Assembly (NCBI RefSeq): GCF_000003815.2
Contig: NC_049979.1
Coordinates: forward strand, 29,937,414 to 29,976,104
Reading direction: 5' to 3'
DNA from: Branchiostoma floridae
Taxonomy: Eukaryota; Chordata; Leptocardii; Amphioxiformes; Branchiostomatidae
Length of the DNA stretch: 38,691 bases
Below are positions 32,137 to 38,691 of this stretch, piece by piece. The notes beneath the pieces are model-generated. The model had not been told where the DNA came from. It saw nothing but the letters and a program-made list of their open reading frames with translations, and did no database searches. Every line of letters starts with the position of its first letter. The first letter of the stretch is position 1. The translations under genes and the position numbers were made by a program.

Positions 32137-33233
32137 GAAATGTCATGGAATGGAGGTTATATTTTCTGTTATGTGTCTCTGTCTGTGTAGATGATTACTC
32201 AAGAACGGCTAAATGGATTGCTTTCATACTAATTGTGTTGGTGGGGTGTGATGAAAGCTCGAAACGATAAGATTTTGGGAACCGCATCTGTCGTTATAAT
32301 TGATGTAATAATATCAGAAATCACCCCTATATTTGAGATATATTGGTACAGGCATCGTGCTTTATGTGTTTGTTAATGGGCTTAGCTCCAAGCAGATGGT
32401 GAGGTGACAGCTGTTTGGGGAACCCCGAGTTTTTTTTTTTAATATGATAATTAGTTTTATTTATGTCTGCTTAGGATATCATGGAGATGTGAAGCGTAAG
32501 TATAATTGTAAGAAGTTGAGGTACATTTAACGATAATGCTTAACAGGTATGGATGTCTCACATATTGTACTGCTGATTTGAGTGACATGGTGATTAAAAT
32601 GCCATTAGGTTCTCTCATCTGGGTTGGGTGTCAGAAGTTTTATGGGCTATACAGATGTTCTGATTTTGTTACGATAAGGGACAGTTCTTAGTTGTCTCTT
32701 TCGTAGCCAATGGTACTTGTTTTTTAGTAGACGGGGTTGGTGCCAAGTATTCATCTTACAGTTGGTGTAGGGCTGTCAGAGGAAAGTGTGCATCTCGTTT
32801 TTGTACCGTGTGAACAGCTGATGTTATGACATATTGGTGGAAAATCAAATCACCATCTGACTAAAGTTGGCCACATCCCTTCTTCTTTCTGAGTTTCCCA
32901 ACTTCTTCCCACCACACAGCTCTGAGGCACATAGTCGAACCTCAATAATGCTGACAACCTTAGACATTTTAAATGCCAAACATCAAGCTTAAGGAACACC
33001 ACGCTACCATATGCCGTCGACCTCTTAAACGCACATTACACAATTAAGTGTCACATTGTGATAATTACTAATCAGATGGACATCCTCTATGTCATTAAAT
33101 AAATACACCACTACTTTCCCATAACATTTATATTATATAACCATTACTCTCAAATACAACCGACTATAAACATGTATACCGTCCACAAAAAAGCAATAAA
33201 TATTTCATGGAGGTATGAGGTCCCCGAACTCTA
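32137..33233 (-). mobile_element. Interspersed repeat, 1.1 kb, inserted into duplication unit 2
   Basis: Absent from the same position in unit 1. Read on the minus strand it begins TAGAGTTCGGGGACC, then CATACCTCCATGAAAT, and ends AAATATAACCTCCATTCC, parallel to the ends of 22619-23574 (TAGAGTTC..CATACCTTCGCC / AAATATAACCTTC). No simple target duplication: about 30 bp of the unit 1 sequence is missing here. Non-coding. Confidence 0.75.
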
Positions 33234-33387
33234 GTTTTCAAAATCATTTCTGCCCGACCGCATTGGCTTCCTTCACAACAGCGTTATAGGCAGGTACGGA
33301 TTGTGGATTAAAGTGGAGTGTGGGGAAGAGAGGCGGGAATAACTGTTGAAAAAAAACTTTAGTTGAAGAGGTTGGAATTCTTATGAG

Positions 33388-33625
33388 TATTATCTTTGCA
33401 GTTAAAGTCATTACAGAATAGAACGTCATCAGGTAAGAAAAACAACTTTTTGGCTGACGTAGCAAGCTACTACAACACAAAGGTGCAGTGCTAGTATTGT
33501 GTCCACTACAACAAACTAAAAGTCGGTTGCCCACCTGGAGCACTGTTTGTTTTTGTGGTAAAGTAGCAGCTATTTACGCAGAAGATTTTAGAAGTATACA
33601 AAAAAACAATGTTATATTACCACAG
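33388..33625 (+). repeat. 240-bp subrepeat, copy R3
   Basis: Unit 2 counterpart of R1. The minus frame at 33244-33543 extends that of R1 because of small indels between the units. Confidence 0.85.
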
Positions 33626-33885
33626 CTGTAAAGTTAGAATAGATCTCTATTCAGTAGCAAAGATTGAAAAGATAACGACAGTATTGCTTAAGTATGATGA
33701 AGTAAAGAAAGTAAAGAAAGCTGCAATGACTACTAGTCACTGTCATCGAGACTAGACAAAATTCACATGCAAGCAACCGTCCAAGGATATTTACTTTTCA
33801 TTCCACTATGTCTTATCTGATGTCCCCGCACAAAAGTGCCACTTAAATATTGGCTGGTAAGTAGCATAGCCTACCCTCCCACCTT

Positions 33886-34125
33886 TTGATCATTATCTTT
33901 GCAGTTAGATTTATCACAGAATAGAACGTCATCAGGAAACGAAAGCAACATTTTTAGCTGTCGTAGTAAGCTGCTACAACACAAAGGTGCAGTGCTAGTG
34001 GTGTGTTCACTACAATAAACTAAAAGTCTGTTGCCCAGCAGGAGTACTGTTTGTTCTTGTGGTAACGTAGCAGCTATTTACGCAGAAAATTTTAGAAATA
34101 TAAAATAATGTGATATTATCACACA
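33886..34125 (+). repeat. 240-bp subrepeat, copy R4
   Basis: Unit 2 counterpart of R2, with the same landmarks; an N gap follows 55 bp later. Confidence 0.85.
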
Positions 34126-35022
34126 AAACTTACAATAGAAAGCTGCATGTATGTAAGCCGTGAGTGAAAATAGGCCTCATNNNNNNNNNNNNNNNNNNNN
34201 NNNNNNNNNNNNNNNNNNNNNNNNNNNNNNNNNNNNNNNNNNNNNNNNNNNNNNNNNNNNNNNNNNNNNNNNNNNNNNNNTTTGAAACTCAGATCTTATT
34301 TAGACAATTAGAATTATATTGCATCAATCCAAAGTTACATAAATACTACGGTAGTTTCTCTTTTCTTTTTTCAATATTAAGTTTTGGAAATAATTAGCCT
34401 TCTTGTTACTTACTTGGTTATCCTGTTACGTTTGACAACAATTTTTCCAATAAAACTTTCAAGCTAATATTTTGTCTTTGGCGTGGCCTTTATTTCTGCC
34501 TGCAAACATGAGTGGACTCCCTATGGGTTTTGCTTAATTAATGTGGTCTAAAGGGCCAATTGACGTGTTAGAGTCTTCGCAAAGGACAACAGGTAGAAAC
34601 TACATCGGTTTATCGTTATGGCTGTTCCCAGGGAACGAAAACACCCCGGCTTAATGATCTTTAACTTGATTTTACATAATATAAGGCAGATAATGAAAAA
34701 TAAAAATATATAGTTCTTTGTTAGTTGTTTTTCGTAAAAATCTAGTGTCCGTTAAAATCTAATTCATTCTGTTTGTATATGTTTTTACCATTTGATATCC
34801 AAGTGTTAATACTTCAAATATCTCAAACCCTACACAATGACCGCTTATAAATTCCTCTTGTGTTACAGATGTTTCTTCTGAGACAGGTACCAAAAAAATT
34901 AGATCTTTCTTATCCATTGGGTATTGAATATCTTAAGGTTTTTTTTGGACGATTAGGCCCAAACAATGAATGGTTAATCATTCTTAGTGAAATTACTTTA
35001 TTTTTACGTTCATAGCCGAGGC

Positions 35023-35490
35023 CAATGTGTACATAGTAATAGAAAACATACTTTGCCGATAGAAGCATAGATATGTATTAGCGCTAATCAACCACATTCA
35101 GATAGATTGGAACGATAAGGTACTATGCTGAGTAACATGCCATTTGTGTCATTATAGATATAATTGTGTGTGACGCAAGAAGGATATATCATTAATTCTA
35201 TTCAGCAGTTACACGCATTTAGGGATTACCAGCGGGTTTCATAAGGATACAAATGTGTACTAATGCTTTAATTTTTCCTGCTTGTTATTATCATTTCTAG
35301 TTGACAAATTCTTGGAAAGAGGGGATTCTATATATTTTAGAAATCCTTCGGTATTACTGTGAAGACGTTTTGTGACACGTGTTGACATTTCTGCCATGAC
35401 TGCAGGGACGCGATGATGTTCGATAAGGGTGTTCCGAATCGAGTAATGACCTATTGTATTACATGAGATACTACTTGTACATGTAGTTAT
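35023..35490. other. Unique non-coding DNA
   Basis: No gene or repeat recognised. Confidence 0.4.
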
Positions 35491-35493
35491 AAA

Positions 35494-35537
35494 TAATTAG
35501 ATAGATAGATAGGTAGATAGATACATAGATGGATAGA
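35494..35537 (+). repeat. (GATA)n-type microsatellite
   Basis: Interrupted AGAT/GATA tract of about 44 bp. Confidence 0.9.
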
Positions 35538-35661
35538 GAACTTTATTGAAATTCACAGTGGGACATCCACTGAATTGTGGTAAATTTACAATATTGCACC
35601 TTATCCGTTACGCACAATATATACAAGAGTCATGTGTTCCACATGACTCAAATGCGTACTA

Positions 35662-35722
<61 letters not shown>
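35662..35722. repeat. (AT)n microsatellite
   Basis: About 60 bp of uninterrupted AT dinucleotide. The 65-aa frame across it (IYIYIY) is an artefact of the repeat. Confidence 0.97.
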
Positions 35723-35725
<3 letters not shown>

Positions 35726-35813
35726 CTTTTGTGGTTATTTTGAGTCACCGTAACTAGTTTGGGTGACTTCACCCCTGTGATTTAACAAAGCATGAGGAAC
35801 CATTTCACTATTG

Positions 35814-36010
35814 TTCCATATCGCAGCACAGAAAAACGAGTAACCTGCCCGACGACATCATTTAGTCGACTATCTCCTCCCAAGGGGCCCTGATAATCGA
35901 GGTGCTTGGGTGGGGTACCAGGCAGGGGTTTCACACAACATTTCTCTTTATTCTACAGAGTGCGTTCGATTTGCGGTCCTTTACCGTAGACATGGGTATC
36001 GGTGTTCCTT
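35814..36010 (+). repeat. Diverged 200-bp repeat, copy 1
   Basis: Matches 37814-38010. Shared words are ACGACATCATTTAG / ACAACATCATTAAG, CTCC-CAAG, GATAATCGAGGT, GGGGTAC, CAGGGGTTT and GACATGGGTA. Confidence 0.75.
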
Positions 36011-36423
36011 CCAACTGTGCGGTTTTTTTTTACATTTCACACATTACCGCACCATATTTATTTTTAAGTAAAATTCCTTTTTTTTTCAATTTTAAGATGT
36101 TTCTGTTGTAAGTCGATCTGAAATCATTAAATGCATCCAAGGGTTTGTTTCATTTGATTTTGCAGTCCAATGAGAACATACGAGCTAACATTTTCAAGTT
36201 ACATTGTATCTACTTGACCGTTTGACTCGTATCTATGTAGTTTTAAGACTCTTCAAGTGCACGCTTCAAATAAACAATATCGACAGGTGGAATTTCACCC
36301 TTACAACGACTCAAATGTGAACAACGAGTCTCGGTCAAATGAAACTTGCAAAGGAAAATGATATGATGAGATGAAGTCATGGTACAACCGGATTCAGAAC
36401 TGACGTATTATCTCTTTTAATAA
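36011..36423. other. Non-coding DNA, nothing recognised
   Basis: No gene or repeat recognised. Confidence 0.4.
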
Positions 36424-36489
36424 GACTTTTAATGGATTTAATCAATAACGTTATTACTAGACTTTTAATGGATTTAATCAATAACGTTA
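36424..36489 (+). repeat. Perfect short tandem duplication, period 36 bp
   Basis: The 30-bp block beginning GACTTTTAATGG and ending AATAACGTTA occurs at 36424-36453 and again at 36460-36489 without a mismatch. Confidence 0.95.
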
Positions 36490-37530
36490 GGTTAGTGGTG
36501 TGTTAAACTATAAACCGGGAGATAACAATACACGCATGAAGTGATACAGGAATTGCTTTCCCAAACGCCATTGACACGATAGGGTTATGTCGGTCTTTTG
36601 TTAGATATTCTTGTTAACGGTCTTTTATCTATTTAATCATACATGGTAAGGCATTGTGTAGCATACGGTATACTTTGATGATTCTGGAATAAGCTGTTTT
36701 TGTTGGAATTCACAGTATCTAAATTCTGTCACTCCAGTCGCGGTCAAATACCTCTAAATTCTCGTTGGCATGCACATCTTTGACAGATTTTACATACTAA
36801 CATACACTTAGAATGCAACACGGTGTCTTTCATTTTTCCCCCTCGGACAGATTGGCATCTCGGCTAATACGGCATACACAATGTTTCATTTTATACCTAT
36901 GTTAGTATGTATGGATTAATAATGTACCTGGCAAAGAGAATTCTACTTTTCATAATTTTCAATCATTTATGATATTAGTTTTCGTATTTAGTGGGTTATA
37001 GAAATTAAGAAAATGAAACTTTATTTTATTTCCTTGGGCGCCAAAGCCTTAGAACTAATTTGGGAAAATTGTTAAAATGCCAAGAGATTTCTTTTTATCT
37101 ATATGCAAAGCTTTCTTAACGTGTATTATTATCCTTTTATATTAATACGATACGATCTCATGCCTAATAGCATAAGTTACTACATTTAGATATTGAAGAT
37201 ATCTACATAATACTTGCGTCACACACGTCTAAGGGTGAGAATATAACTGTAAAATTCATAATCAGCTTACCCCGAGAGCATCCTCGTCCTACGTCCAGTC
37301 ATTTACAGCAGTAAATTCCAAAAGCCGTTAGGTGCAACAAAAACGCTTCCGTTTTCGACCAAAGATGAACGACAATTTGCTAGATACACTGCTGTGCTAA
37401 GGACTGAAAAAAACGTCTGAACGGAACGTGCAGGTAAGAAAACAGATTTCATGGAGACAATCCAGACGGGAATCCTTTCCGTGAGAAATCAAAAATAAAA
37501 AGGAACATTGAGTACGATACAAAACGACTG
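36490..37530. other. Non-coding DNA, nothing recognised
   Basis: About 1 kb, AT-rich. No gene, RNA or repeat that I can support. Confidence 0.4.
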
Positions 37531-37813
37531 NNNNNNNNNNNNNNNNNNNNNNNNNNNNNNNNNNNNNNNNNNNNNNNNNNNNNNNNNNNNNNNNNNNNNN
37601 NNNNNNNNNNNNNNNNNNNNNNNNNNNNNNNNNNNNNNNNNNNNNNNNNNNNNNNNNNNNNNNNNNNNNNNNNNNNNNNNNNNNNNNNNNNNNNNNNNNN
37701 NNNNNNNNNNNNNNNNNNNNNNNNNNNNNNNNNNNNNNNNNNNNNNNNNNNNNNNNNNNNNNNNNNNNNNNNNNNNNNNNNNNNNNNNNNNNNNNNNNNN
37801 NNNNNNNNNNNNN
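37531..37813. other. Assembly gap (283 N)
   Basis: Run of N directly before the second copy of the 200-bp repeat. Confidence 0.98.
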
Positions 37814-38010
37814 TTCCATACCGTACAACAAAAGGACGCGTTACCTGTCCAACAACATCATTAAGCCGACCGTCTCCTCACAAGCGGCACAGATAATCGA
37901 GGTCCTTTTTTCTCTAGGTAATTGGATGGGGTACGAGACAGGGGTTTTATTTTTAATCTGCTAAGTCTGTTTACTCCCCAACTTTTGCAGTGGACATGGG
38001 TAGCTGTTTC
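37814..38010 (+). repeat. Diverged 200-bp repeat, copy 2
   Basis: Partner of 35814-36010, offset about 2.0 kb. It has about 20 extra bases after GATAATCGAGGT. Confidence 0.75.
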
Positions 38011-38388
38011 CGATTCACATTTGAAATTTTCCTTGTTATTTCTCTTTTATTTTCTTAAAGCTGTTTTATGTTTTTCTTTTCAGTAGGGTTATATCTTAAT
38101 TTTTAATCTAACATACCACGTAGCAGACGTTCATTTGGAGACAAAAAATGGGTTTCACGTTTTTTTAGATACTTTGTATAAGGCTCCTACAGCAGTTTCC
38201 ATGCGCCCTGGACAGACAATGCCTATCTAAACTGGGAGACTTATACTACTAACCTTCAACCAAACCTTACACTAGACTTTTCTTTTGTCAGGCGAGAATT
38301 GACAACTGATGAGTAATTTCGGTCGGACACAAAGCACCCACTGTAAAAGGGGACCGCCAAGACTTATTTTTCTAATGCACCTTTTCGT
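38011..38388. other. Non-coding DNA
   Basis: No gene. Contains one isolated satellite-like word, CCAAACCTTACACT, near 38261. Confidence 0.4.
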
Positions 38389-38390
38389 AG

Positions 38391-38460
38391 GGGTGGGGGG
38401 ATAAAAGTGCCCGCGCCAACAAGTGTCGCTTCGAAACAATCACGAATATGTACTAGGTTT
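38391..38460 (+). mobile_element. Fragment of a type C element end
   Basis: GGGGTGGGGGGATAAAAGTG then CCCGCGCCAAC closely match the region just inside the left end of C2 (12705-12735), followed by a weaker match down to GTACTAGG. The TTAA terminus itself is not recognisable. The remaining sequence to the window edge (38461-38691) shows no gene. Confidence 0.55.
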
Positions 38461-38691
38461 TCCTGGCAAATGTGGTACAATATGGGGACAAACGGCAAAT
38501 CAGGACAGGTGTTAAATAAAATGTATAGAAATATGACATACCATTTTAGCCAGTGGTTTACTCAGTAAGTGTAGTTTTATCACAATAAAATGGTAAATGC
38601 AATATGTTTTTCAACGTGAGTTAAAGTCTAACATTTAACTATCGGTAGCGTCCGAAACCGTTACAATTTCAAGTGCTGTGAAATATAAAGG

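Larger units (their letters stand above)
31808..35022 (+). repeat. Large tandem duplication, unit 2 (with insertion)
   Basis: Direct repeat of 29669-31807, lengthened by the insertion at 32137-33233 and by small indels; loses the CAT-repeat present near 31603 in unit 1. Ends at TTCATAGCCGAGGC, after which unique sequence begins. Contains 100 N at 34181-34280. Confidence 0.88.

Noticed and set aside
30103-33543. Repeated minus-strand frame with STAPLCCSSLLRQ as a conserved exon
   Set aside because: Frames shift between copies of the subrepeat and similarity is explained by recent DNA duplication.
35546-35743. Frame ending in IYIYIY
   Set aside because: Produced by the (AT)n microsatellite.
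38261-38275. Isolated satellite word CCAAACCTTACACT near the right edge, as a stray monomer
   Set aside because: Neighbouring anchors (CAGACACGG, ACAGGTTCCGAG) are absent, so a 14-base match alone does not support a monomer.

Overview
This window looks like repeat-dominated, AT-rich nuclear DNA from an animal. I find no convincing host protein-coding gene, rRNA or tRNA. The only long intact reading frame is the reverse transcriptase of a non-LTR retrotransposon. From memory, the style of the interspersed repeats (paired octamer hairpins, and a 1-kb repeat ending in an ACCTTC..GAAGGT hairpin) recalls lancelet (Branchiostoma) genomes. That is a recollection, not a search result; I would hold it at about 50 percent.

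Layout. (1) 1-3999: 3' part of an L1/Tx1-type LINE. ORF2 runs off the left edge; a 1.35-kb 3' UTR follows with internal duplications, a polyA signal and a short A-tail joined directly to satellite DNA. (2) About 4000-21030: a field of roughly 120 diverged monomers of a satellite with a period near 79 bp. It is broken up by 0.5-1.9 kb non-coding elements whose ends are TTAA + CCCT, the signature of piggyBac-like MITEs. I separate three end types: A (CCCTCAAACACC), B (CCCTCAAACC[A/T]CCGT) and C (CCCTAT[C/T]CAGAC). They share internal modules: a TGACGTCA motif at a fixed distance from a GCCATCTTGG motif, and in A and B a GGGGTC-N6-GACCCC palindrome near the ends. Several are nested, and two insertions can be checked against unoccupied sister sequences in this same window. 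(3) 21211-21683: one short complete type C copy outside the satellite. (4) 22619-23574: a roughly 955-bp interspersed repeat with four octamer-containing hairpin units. A related copy lies on the minus strand at 32137-33233. (5) 24650-28200: mostly non-coding DNA with degenerate local tandem repeats (periods about 245-280 bp and about 88 bp) and a dispersed 167-bp pair. (6) 29669-35022: a direct tandem duplication with offset 2139 bp. Its second unit has gained a 1.1-kb insertion, and each unit carries two copies of a 240-bp subrepeat. (7) 35023-38691: microsatellites, a diverged 200-bp repeat pair, and a fragment of a type C end.

How it fits together: the satellite field behaves as a tolerated landing zone for mobile DNA. 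The LINE encodes its own replication machinery, while the TTAA elements carry no transposase and must rely on one encoded elsewhere. Nine runs of N interrupt the window; four lie inside TTAA-element DNA. Short ORFs across the satellite are by-products of its stop-poor sequence, not genes.
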